From Janthinobacterium sp. BJB426 (GTDB lineage Bacteria; Pseudomonadota; Gammaproteobacteria; Burkholderiales; Burkholderiaceae_D), in contig NZ_PDZL01000019.1 of NCBI RefSeq assembly GCF_002735705.1, positions 33,291 to 97,290 on the forward strand: a stretch of 64,000 bases of DNA. The letters run 5' to 3'. A program made the position numbers and the translations under genes. Under the pieces are notes generated by a model. The model worked only from the letters and a program-made list of their open reading frames with translations. It made no database searches and was not told the origin of the DNA. Of the stretch, positions 57,385-64,000 are shown in pieces (the stretch's first letter is position 1; each line of letters starts with the position of its first letter).

Positions 57385-57795
57385 TTAAGGCGCAGGGCGG
57401 CGCATGTATTTGTGTGGCGCCTCCAATGGCGCAAAACCAAAGCCCGCATATAGGCCATGCGCATCATCGGTCCCCAGCATCCAGGTGACCTCGCGCAAGC
57501 GATCATCGCCGAGCACGGCGGCCACCATCTGCTTGCCATAGCCGTGTCCCTGGTATGGCGGCAGGACAAACACGTCGCGCAGGTAGGCAAAATCCGTGTA
57601 ATCGGTGATGACCCTGGCGAACGCCACTTGTTGGCCATCGACATAACCACCGAAACACAGCGCGTTGGCAATCCCCTTGCGCACCGTTTCCAGCGCCACA
57701 CCGCGCTTCCAGTACGACTGCTCGCTCAGGTAGCGGTGGATCAGGGGCACGTCCAGCTCGTCGCGCACGCTGGAAATACGCAGTGGCGCGTGCAT
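57385..57795 (-). CDS. GNAT-family acetyltransferase
   Basis: 136-residue acetyltransferase with the acetyl-CoA loop LPPYQGHGYGKQMVAAVL (about 80-97) and core FAYLRDVFVL. The ATG at 57795 overlaps the Ivy-like gene stop by 1 bp, so the two are likely co-translated. Substrate unknown. Confidence 0.85.
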   Translation of the reverse strand: MHAPLRISSVRDELDVPLIHRYLSEQSYWKRGVALETVRKGIANALCFGGYVDGQQVAFARVITDYTDFAYLRDVFVLPPYQGHGYGKQMVAAVLGDDRLREVTWMLGTDDAHGLYAGFGFAPLEAPHKYMRRPAP

Positions 57796-58253
57796 CAGTT
57801 CTTGAACAGCAGGTCGGCTTCGGCGATGCTGGGCTCGCCGAAGTACACGGTGCGCAAGCCGCCCTTGCCATCGCTGCCCATGTACACGCCCGTCATGCTG
57901 CGCTCGGCCGGATCGTACAAAATGGTGTAGTGGTGGCCGCAATTGTGCGGCTCGCAGACACTGCTCAGCAGGCGCGCCTTGCCGTCGATCTCGACGGGCT
58001 TGAGCGGGCTGGCCACGCCATCGGGCACCCAGCGCTGCCGCTTCAGGCCAGCCTTTTTCAGGCCGATATTGAAAGCCTTGCGAAAGGCATAGTCCGCCTT
58101 GTAGACGTCGGGGAAATACGGGCAGGTATGGCCGCCGTCGCAGCTTTGCGCCTGCTCGATCAGCGACAGTTTGGGCGTACGCGCTTGCGCCGGCATGGCG
58201 GCCAGCGCCACGGCGGCGCCCAGGAACAGGGGTAAGAGCAAACGTGCGGACAT
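57795..58253 (-). CDS. ivy: Ivy-family C-type lysozyme inhibitor
   Basis: 152-residue periplasmic inhibitor that protects peptidoglycan from vertebrate lysozyme. Signal peptide to about PAQARTP. The inhibitory loop CEPHNC corresponds to CKPHDC of E. coli Ivy, with GHHYTILYDP next. AGGAG lies before the ATG at 58253; upstream in-frame ATGs would add non-family sequence. Confidence 0.88.
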   Translation of the reverse strand: MSARLLLPLFLGAAVALAAMPAQARTPKLSLIEQAQSCDGGHTCPYFPDVYKADYAFRKAFNIGLKKAGLKRQRWVPDGVASPLKPVEIDGKARLLSSVCEPHNCGHHYTILYDPAERSMTGVYMGSDGKGGLRTVYFGEPSIAEADLLFKN

Positions 58254-58318
58254 GCAATCTCCTAAAAGCATCCAATAATGGCTGCAGCATAGCAGAATGG
58301 CATGCTTGCGCAGCGGCC

Positions 58319-58729
58319 TCAGGGAGAGCAACGGATGCCGACTACTCCGTTGACCTTGCCTTCCGGCCATCCCGTCTCGCGCCAGCGGTACACGCCGGGC
58401 GCGACGATGATCAATTGCCATTCCACCAGTTTGCCAGCGGCATTGAGGCGGGTTTCATTGTCATAGCGCAAAGTCAGGCTACGCTCCGTTTCCGCCACCA
58501 CGGTCGCGGCAAAGCGGTTGGTTTCACCCAGCTTGCTTTTCCACGTCCGGTCACTGAAGATCGCCAGCCGCTGATGATCGTCAGACAGTTGCATGCGCGT
58601 AAAGTGCCGCGCTTCTTCGCAAACACTATTCGTATTCACGCTGTCGGACCAGCTGCCAGACAATTGCGCGGCATCAAAAGGAGTCGGGATGGCGGTCAAG
58701 GCCACAGTCAGCAGCAAGGTTGCAAGCAT
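58319..58729 (-). CDS. Secreted hypothetical protein (136 residues)
   Basis: 136 residues with a short signal peptide (MLATLLLTVALTAIPTP). The mature part is beta-rich with two Cys (SVCEEARHF and GIRCSP). Probably periplasmic. It lies 29 bp downstream of the amidase-like gene and 65 bp before the Ivy gene. Confidence 0.7.
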   Translation of the reverse strand: MLATLLLTVALTAIPTPFDAAQLSGSWSDSVNTNSVCEEARHFTRMQLSDDHQRLAIFSDRTWKSKLGETNRFAATVVAETERSLTLRYDNETRLNAAGKLVEWQLIIVAPGVYRWRETGWPEGKVNGVVGIRCSP

Positions 58730-58758
58730 AGTTTATCGAAAGAAAACGAAAAGAATCA

Positions 58759-59916
58759 TCATGGCAGGCGCAGCGCCAGGGTAATGCTCGACGGCAGCGC
58801 GGGCGTGCGCCGGTGCAAGGTCGCCTGCTCATAGGCATACGCCATTGCAATAAGTTGCATGTCGCCGTGGGCCGGGCCGATGAAGGACAAGCCGACCGGC
58901 AAGCCCCCTGCCACGCCGGCCGGCACCGTGATATGCGGCAAGGCCGACGGCGCCTGCGCCCCGCCATGGCAGGTGGGTCCCACCAGCGCGTCGAGTCCGT
59001 GCGAGCCCAGCAACGCTTCGATACCGCCAGGTTCGGGTGCGGGCGGCATCTCGATCAATTCCGCGCCCTGTTCGCGCAACGCCAGCAACGCCTGCCCGAT
59101 CACGGCGTCGGTGCCGGCGCACAGGCCGAACAGGCTGCGCGCCACGCCGATGCGGCGCCCATGCAAGCCGGCCGTATCGAGCACCACGCCATCGGCCAGG
59201 CGCTCGCCGCTCAAGGCTGCGAGCAGCCAGGCCGCCTCGCGCACGCTGGGCGCCATCGGTCCGGCCGTGGCTGGCTCACCGCCCTGCCCCGCGGCAGTCC
59301 TGCCCGTGGGCTTGATGGCGACCAGGCCGCAGTTTGAAGCAGGCGCGACGATGGAGCCGTCCGCCGCGCTGTCGACGGCCAGGATGGTCAGCCCGGCCCA
59401 GTTGGCACTGGCATGCGGCACGCTGACGGCGGCCCACTGGCGCAAATTGCTTTTGCCGATGATGACGGCGCCGGCCGCGCGCAGGCGCGCCGCCACAAAG
59501 GAATCGCAGCTGGCATGCGTGGCCAGCGGCGACTGCGTGCGCGTCTTCATGCGGTCGCCCGTGGCGATATTGTCGCGCAAGACGACGGGAATGCCGTGCA
59601 AGGGGCCGCGCACCTTGTGCACCTGGCGCTCGCGGTCCATCTCCAGGGCAATTTTCAACGCATCGGGATTGATTTCAATGCCAGGATAGGCGCGCGCGCC
59701 GATGCTGCACAGGGAGCGGATGCGCCCCAGGTACTGCGACGTCAGCGCATGGGAACTGAGTTTGCCTGCCTGCATCATCTGCTGTTGCGGCAAGACGCCC
59801 GCATCGAGCAGATGGGCCATGGGGCTGGCGGGCGCCGTGGCACGGGCCAATACGGGACGCGACGCGCCACCGCGTAACATCTGACTGCGCTGCATGGTAT
59901 CTCCAGGAAACTTCAA
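58759..59916 (-). CDS. Amidase-signature family protein lacking key catalytic elements
   Basis: 385 residues. It has the amidase-like frame with GPLHGIPVVLRDNIATGDRMKT and the DGSIVAPASNCGLVAIKPTGRT region. The usual catalytic Lys (GIPxLLKDN) is Arg here, and the loop that normally carries the cis-Ser (GGSSSGS-type) between the two is deleted. The nucleophile Ser in DGS remains. It is probably a pseudoenzyme or a much-altered enzyme. N-terminus: an ATG 21 bp later (MQRSQM) is also possible. Confidence 0.75.
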   Translation of the reverse strand: MKFPGDTMQRSQMLRGGASRPVLARATAPASPMAHLLDAGVLPQQQMMQAGKLSSHALTSQYLGRIRSLCSIGARAYPGIEINPDALKIALEMDRERQVHKVRGPLHGIPVVLRDNIATGDRMKTRTQSPLATHASCDSFVAARLRAAGAVIIGKSNLRQWAAVSVPHASANWAGLTILAVDSAADGSIVAPASNCGLVAIKPTGRTAAGQGGEPATAGPMAPSVREAAWLLAALSGERLADGVVLDTAGLHGRRIGVARSLFGLCAGTDAVIGQALLALREQGAELIEMPPAPEPGGIEALLGSHGLDALVGPTCHGGAQAPSALPHITVPAGVAGGLPVGLSFIGPAHGDMQLIAMAYAYEQATLHRRTPALPSSITLALRLP

Positions 59917-60000
59917 TGTTTCTGCCGCAATAATGTTCTAGCCATAGCATAGCAGTCCTTGCAACACAATTGTTGTTGAAGGGAATTATTTTTTAAGCAA

Positions 60001-60030
60001 AAAAAACGCTGCCCGAAGGCAGCGTTTTTT
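60001..60030 (-). terminator. Terminator after efp (bidirectional form)
   Basis: AACGCTGCC / GGCAGCGTT arms with a CGAA loop and A/T tracts on both sides. Confidence 0.85.
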
Positions 60031-60052
60031 GATGATTCGGCACTGGGGCAAA

Positions 60053-60628
60053 TCAGTTGCGTACGACACGCTTGTATTCGTTGGTACGGGTGTCGATTTC
60101 GATGACGTCGTCCTGTGCCACGAACAGCGGCACTTGCACGGTGTGGCGATGTGCGTCGATGGCGTTTTCGATCTTGGCTTCTTTCAGGACGTTGCCCGAC
60201 GTGTTGCCCTTGACCGCTGGCTCCGAGTACACCACTTGACGGGCGATGGTCGTAGGCAGTTCAACGGAGATAGCTTTGCCGTCGTAGAAAATGGCTTCGC
60301 ATTCCATGCCATCTTTCAGGTAGTTCAGCGCTTCGCCCAGGTTTTCTTCTTCGATTTCGTACTGGTTGTACTCGGTGTCCATGAACACGAACAGCGGGTC
60401 GGCGAAGTACGAGTACGTCACTGGCTTTTTATCCAGAACAACAACGTCGAACTTGTCGTCGCCGCGGAACACGTTTTCCATCGGGGTGTTCGTCAGAAGA
60501 TTTTTCATCTTCCATTTGTAGGTGAAGCCCGTGCGGCTCGAACCGTTGACATCAGAACGCAACACGATCATTGGCTTGCTGTCGACCATGATGATATTGC
60601 CAACACGAATTTCTTTTGCGGGTTTCAT
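60053..60628 (-). CDS. efp: Elongation factor P (arginine-32 type)
   Basis: 191 residues; helps the ribosome through polyproline stretches. From the ATG at 60628 the modified-residue loop reads NGSSRTG with Arg at position 32, as in rhamnosylated EF-P of Neisseria and Pseudomonas, not the Lys of E. coli. An upstream in-frame ATG adds 22 Arg-rich residues and is rejected. The next upstream gene is earP, the matching modifier. Confidence 0.96.
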   Translation of the reverse strand: MKPAKEIRVGNIIMVDSKPMIVLRSDVNGSSRTGFTYKWKMKNLLTNTPMENVFRGDDKFDVVVLDKKPVTYSYFADPLFVFMDTEYNQYEIEEENLGEALNYLKDGMECEAIFYDGKAISVELPTTIARQVVYSEPAVKGNTSGNVLKEAKIENAIDAHRHTVQVPLFVAQDDVIEIDTRTNEYKRVVRN

Positions 60629-60763
60629 AGGAATGTACGTAAAAAGTGGGTTGCATGAAGACCATCTGCCGCCTGTGCGCCATCGGCGCCGCAAGCTTGC
60701 GTTTGATCGGTTAAAAATACGTTAGAAATAACCGGGCATTTTACCTTAATTTTTGGCAAGCGC

Positions 60764-61933
60764 CTATCTCGTCGCGCCAGCGAACGCCAGCAGCTTACTT
60801 GCCAGATCGCCATTAGCCTGCATCTGCCGCTGCCAGGCCTGCGCGCGCGCCCGGATGCGCGGCAGATCGGCCTGCAATGCGGGCCACAGCTGCGCCCATG
60901 GCGAGACATCCGCGCTGGCGCCATTCCAGGCCAGCGCCGCTTGCACCAGACTGTCGATGGCACCGTCGGCATCCATCGCATAGCGCTGCAGGAAGGCGCG
61001 CAATTTCACGTGATGCAAGTTTTCATCCTGCACGTAGATATGCCAGAGAAACGGCTGGCCGGCCCATTGCGCGCGCACGAAGGAATCTTCGCCGCGCACG
61101 AGATTGACGTCGCAAGCCCACAGCAGACGGTCGTAATCGTCTTGCGGCACGAACGGCAGCACGCGCACGGTGAGCGCGCCGCGCGTGCGCGCCGCGCCGG
61201 CCTTCGCCGCATCGTCGCCGATAAACGCCTGAACGGCATCGAACGCGACGCCTTCCGGCACCAGGCACGTGATGGGTTCGCTGCCAGCCTGCCAGGCCGC
61301 AAACAGCTCGGCGACGGGAGCGGACGGGTAGCAGAACAGCGAAACTTTCAAGGCGCGCATTTCCGCCTCCGTGATGCCGAATCGGCCGAGGAATGCCGCC
61401 ATGGCATCCCCATCGGCCTGGAACGCCAGCCTTTGCTCCTCCAGCGCCGCTTCGCGCAGCAGTCCGCCCGTTTTATCCGTAAAGCCAGGGAAGAAGAAAT
61501 GCTTGATCATGCCGTGGCGCGGCGACGTCAGCGCATGGCAGCCCTCGACCCACTCTTCCGCCGTCAAGCCTTCCAGGTTCAGCCACACGGGATGCGGGGC
61601 GCACTGCGCCATGGCGCTGATATAGCCGGGCGGGATGTCGCAGGCGAAAAACTCGATGACGATGTCGGCGATATCGGCGGGCGCAAACACGCCATCCTGG
61701 CCGCGCCAGTGACGCACCGTGACGCCGGAGACGTGCTGCGCTTCGGCCGCCGCATCGACTTCAGGACAGATGCGCTGGAAACTGGATAAATCATCGACCC
61801 ACAGGGTAACGACCACGCCGTGCTCGCCGTTCAACTGCCGCGCAAGGCGCCAGCAAATACCGATATCGCCGTAGTTGTCGACGACTTTGCAGAAGATGGC
61901 CAGAGATGCTGCACGATCGGTGGGTAATGGCAT
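60764..61933 (-). CDS. earP: EF-P arginine rhamnosyltransferase EarP
   Basis: 389 residues; attaches rhamnose from dTDP-rhamnose to Arg32 of EF-P. The N-terminal motif AIFCKVVDNYGDIGICWRLA and the PVWLNLEGLTAEEWVE region match EarP. The start at 61933 is preferred over one 39 bp upstream because family members begin a few residues before IFCxVVDNYGD. The efp start lies 136 bp downstream on the same strand. Confidence 0.94.
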   Translation of the reverse strand: MPLPTDRAASLAIFCKVVDNYGDIGICWRLARQLNGEHGVVVTLWVDDLSSFQRICPEVDAAAEAQHVSGVTVRHWRGQDGVFAPADIADIVIEFFACDIPPGYISAMAQCAPHPVWLNLEGLTAEEWVEGCHALTSPRHGMIKHFFFPGFTDKTGGLLREAALEEQRLAFQADGDAMAAFLGRFGITEAEMRALKVSLFCYPSAPVAELFAAWQAGSEPITCLVPEGVAFDAVQAFIGDDAAKAGAARTRGALTVRVLPFVPQDDYDRLLWACDVNLVRGEDSFVRAQWAGQPFLWHIYVQDENLHHVKLRAFLQRYAMDADGAIDSLVQAALAWNGASADVSPWAQLWPALQADLPRIRARAQAWQRQMQANGDLASKLLAFAGATR

Positions 61934-61972
61934 ATGCAAGGGAAAGAGAAAAACGTTGGCATGGCGACCCAT

Positions 61973-62007
61973 AACAAAAAAGCCGCACTGTTACCAGGCG
62001 GCTTTTT
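61973..62007 (-). terminator. Terminator after the tRNA-Glu cluster
   Basis: On the minus strand AAAAAGCCGC ... GCGGCTTTTTT around an 11 nt loop. It ends the tRNA-Glu transcripts just before earP. Confidence 0.8.
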
Positions 62008-62027
62008 GTTGGCTGATTCAGCCGGTC

Positions 62028-62103
62028 TGGCGTCCCCAAGGGGATTCGAACCCCTGTACTCACCGTGAAAGGGTGATGTCCTAGGCCTCTAGACGATGGG
62101 GAC
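62028..62103 (-). tRNA. tRNA-Glu (TTC), copy A
   Basis: 76 nt tRNA with encoded CCA. Anticodon loop CTTTCAC gives TTC. Acceptor stem GTCCCCA/TGGGGAC. Confidence 0.96.
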
Positions 62104-62160
62104 AGAAAATCTGTCCAAGATGCATTATTCCGCACCCCGACCTGTTACTGCTTGCGAATC

Positions 62161-62236
62161 TGGCGTCCCCAAGGGGATTCGAACCCCTGTACTCACCGTG
62201 AAAGGGTGATGTCCTAGGCCTCTAGACGATGGGGAC
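62161..62236 (-). tRNA. tRNA-Glu (TTC), copy B
   Basis: Identical 76 nt tRNA; the 57 bp spacer to copy A is similar to the spacer upstream of this copy, showing a tandem duplication of a ~133 bp unit. Confidence 0.96.
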
Positions 62237-62300
62237 AGAAATCTGTCCTGAATGCACTACTTTGCATCCTGACCCGGTACTGCAGCAATATGGCAGAAAC

Positions 62301-62323
62301 AAAAAAAGCCTGACTTGTCAGGC
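62301..62323 (-). terminator. Internal terminator between tRNA-Glu copies C and B
   Basis: On the minus strand GCCTGAC-AA-GTCAGGC followed by seven T. It lies within the tRNA cluster, so copy C may be partly separated from B and A. Confidence 0.75.
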
Positions 62324-62360
62324 CCATTCAGCACTGCGCTCTTACTTTACAACTAAATCC

Positions 62361-62436
62361 TGGCGTCCCCAAGGGGATTCGAACCCCTGTACTCACCGTG
62401 AAAGGGTGATGTCCTAGGCCTCTAGACGATGGGGAC
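62361..62436 (-). tRNA. tRNA-Glu (TTC), copy C
   Basis: Identical 76 nt tRNA and the first of the cluster on the minus strand. TTGATT-N18-TAAACT in the upstream region (about 62540-62505, minus) is a possible promoter. Confidence 0.95.
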
Positions 62437-62638
62437 CTGTGCTGGCTTTACTCCCAGCGGACTCTTCGTTGGAGGCTTTGCTTAGCCCCTCAAAAAAGCG
62501 TGCGCGAAGTTTAACACGAAGCGATTCACGAAATCAACTGCTGGCCTTCTTATTTTCCACCTTTTTGCATCCCCTTCCCTATGGAAACAAGATGATGGCC
62601 GGAAGATATGCAAAGCAACAGCACGCCAGGCATGCAGG

Positions 62639-62665
62639 AAAAACCGCGCCAACCTTCCGGCGCGG
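62639..62665 (-). terminator. Terminator after the DUF5694 gene
   Basis: CCGCGCC / GGCGCGG hairpin with an 8 nt loop, followed on the minus strand by TTTTT, 13 bp past the stop. Confidence 0.8.
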
Positions 62666-62677
62666 CAAAAGCATTCC

Positions 62678-63754
62678 TTAACGCAAGATATCGTCCGCAC
62701 TGACGATGCGCACGTCATGCATCTGATTCAGATACGCTTCCAGGTAGCCCTTGTGGGATGCGCCGACGATAACCAGCGTGCGCATGCCCGGGCGCGCCAT
62801 CATGATCTCGCGGATGTTCGATGCCATGCGCAAGTTGCGCACCTCCCAGGAGGCGACGTAGTTGCGGCCATACCGCTGCGGCGAAGGCTCTTCGAGCGCC
62901 GCGCCAAAATCGCCGCGGAAGGCCAGGTCCGCCTCTACCCGTCCGTTATAGGCGCGATACATCGCCAGCACACCGGCCGGCGTATTGAATTGCCCCTCGA
63001 ACCCGGCGTGGATGCGCTTGCGCTCCGCCGAAAAGGGATTACCCCAGGCCGCCCTGATCGCCTTGGCATAAGCCTTCACATCACCAACAGGCATATCAGA
63101 CGTATGGTCATCCATACCATGCACCCGCTCGTGCCCGCCCTTCGCCGCCAGCACGGCAGCAATCTGATAGCTCTCGTTGCGCTGCCCCAGCAGGGAATTG
63201 AGGTCTGCAGCCAAGGGCTCGCTAATGCCGTCACCGGCGCGCCGCTCCTCGACGGGCAGGCGCAGCCATTGCACCAGCGCCGATGCACGCTCGCCACCCG
63301 CCAGGAACAGGGAAGCCAATGTTCGCCGCTGCGCGGCGGACGGCGCCGCCGGCCAGGCGGCCAGCAAGCGCTCCGCCTGGGCCGTGGCTGCGATTACATC
63401 CAGCCCCGTGGCAGCCCGCGCGACGGAAGTGTCATAGCAATAGGTTTTCACCGTATCGTCATAGCGCTGCGGATAAGCACGCAAGAAAGCGCACTGCAAG
63501 CCGGAAAGTGCCTCGATCGCGATCGCGTCCGGCCGCCAGCCCGCCAGGCGCTCGTTAAGCAAGCTCAATTGAGACAGATCAAACGATTTCGGCAACTGCG
63601 ATAAATGGGGCGAGCCGAGCACCAGCACGTCATTGGACGGGCCCTTTTGCAACTTCAGCGCACCGGGGTCAAATCTCGCCTCAGGCGGCGCATCCGCGTG
63701 CACGGGAACGTGAATAACGGCGGCAAGAAAAAAACTGGCAAGTACGCGATGCAT
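62678..63754 (-). CDS. DUF5694 (TraB/Tiki-like) secreted protein
   Basis: 358 residues with a signal peptide (MHRVLASFFLAAVIHVPVHA). The mature protein has DVLVLGSPHLSQ near the N-terminus and ends with RTLVIVGASHKGYLEAYL, the motifs of the DUF5694 / TraB-Tiki-like putative protease group. His residues in GSPHL and ASHKG fit that group. Function unknown in bacteria. Confidence 0.75.
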   Translation of the reverse strand: MHRVLASFFLAAVIHVPVHADAPPEARFDPGALKLQKGPSNDVLVLGSPHLSQLPKSFDLSQLSLLNERLAGWRPDAIAIEALSGLQCAFLRAYPQRYDDTVKTYCYDTSVARAATGLDVIAATAQAERLLAAWPAAPSAAQRRTLASLFLAGGERASALVQWLRLPVEERRAGDGISEPLAADLNSLLGQRNESYQIAAVLAAKGGHERVHGMDDHTSDMPVGDVKAYAKAIRAAWGNPFSAERKRIHAGFEGQFNTPAGVLAMYRAYNGRVEADLAFRGDFGAALEEPSPQRYGRNYVASWEVRNLRMASNIREIMMARPGMRTLVIVGASHKGYLEAYLNQMHDVRIVSADDILR

Positions 63755-64000
63755 CCTGTCTCCTCAATGTAATGGTCCATGTTTTATTCGCAGGCCTGAT
63801 GAAATCAAGCCGCCAGCTAAATGTAACCACTCCGCAAATCACTGTCAGTTATATCCATGCAACCAATAGGCACAAAAAAATCTATGGTCACCCTCCTTTT
63901 TGCAAGCTGATTTTGTATGATGTGAGTAGGCTTGCTTAAATCTATCCGGCGTCTGGTTGGAGATGGATCTCCGCGCCACGATGAGAGTCGCGCCTGTCGC
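63755..64000. other. Right-edge non-coding region
   Basis: AT-rich region upstream of the DUF5694 gene. A possible plus-strand start ATG at 63962 after GGAG opens a frame to the window edge (MDLRATMR), too short to call a gene. Confidence 0.3.

Overview
The window looks like a contiguous chromosomal segment of a high-GC betaproteobacterium, most likely Oxalobacteraceae (Janthinobacterium/Massilia/Duganella type). This is judged from protein character only: arginine-type EF-P next to its EarP rhamnosyltransferase, a Ralstonia/Massilia-like Pho operon, FecI/FecR/FecA iron signalling and general codon usage. No phage, transposase, CRISPR array or obvious island was seen. Genes are densely packed, with many 1-4 bp overlaps between co-oriented neighbours.

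Layout. 1-6.5 kb (minus): the complete phosphate operon pstS-pstC-pstA-pstB-phoU-phoB-phoR. phoR runs off the left edge. A Pho box and -10 lie in front of pstS, and a 104 bp palindromic element sits between pstS and pstC. 6.7-9.3 kb (plus): ppk1 and sixA, with Pho half-sites between ppk1 and pstS, linking polyphosphate synthesis to phosphate starvation. 9.5-17.6 kb: a 41-aa membrane peptide, an orphan polyamine-binding protein, clpB behind a sigma-32 promoter, moaE coupled to a DUF349 protein, and a helical protein of unknown role. 17.7-22.7 kb (minus): a Pat-type protein acetyltransferase, a DUF2804 protein and a YcaQ-type DNA glycosylase. 23.2-26.4 kb: a large lipoprotein with two discoidin-like domains and a di-heme oxidoreductase part. 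26.4-30.8 kb: a catecholate-type TonB receptor behind two Fur-like boxes, placed between the genes of a two-component pair (compare PfeR/PfeS-PfeA). 30.8-42.3 kb: YajD, a PAS/GGDEF cyclase, sbcCD, small proteins and a methyltransferase.

42.3-42.6 kb holds two tandem initiator tRNA genes. 43.5-49.5 kb carries a fecI-fecR-fecA-like iron surface-signalling set under a Fur-like palindrome, then a Tat-exported acid phosphatase/phospholipase C. 49.7-54 kb: a small protein, dbpA, two uncharacterised genes and cysS. The cysS leader has a short ORF with two nearby Cys codons followed by a strong terminator hairpin, a possible attenuator. 54.2-57.2 kb: a fosmidomycin-resistance-type MFS pump, a divergent AraC regulator and aquaporin Z. 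57.4-60 kb (minus): GNAT, an Ivy-type lysozyme inhibitor, a secreted protein and an amidase-like protein that lacks key catalytic elements. 60-64 kb: efp and earP, three tandem tRNA-Glu genes and a DUF5694 protein.

Main themes are phosphate/polyphosphate homeostasis, iron uptake signalling and translation. The most interesting leads are the possible cysS attenuator, the receptor-split two-component system, the pstS-pstC palindrome, the degenerate amidase, the U1:A72 initiator tRNAs and several small proteins.
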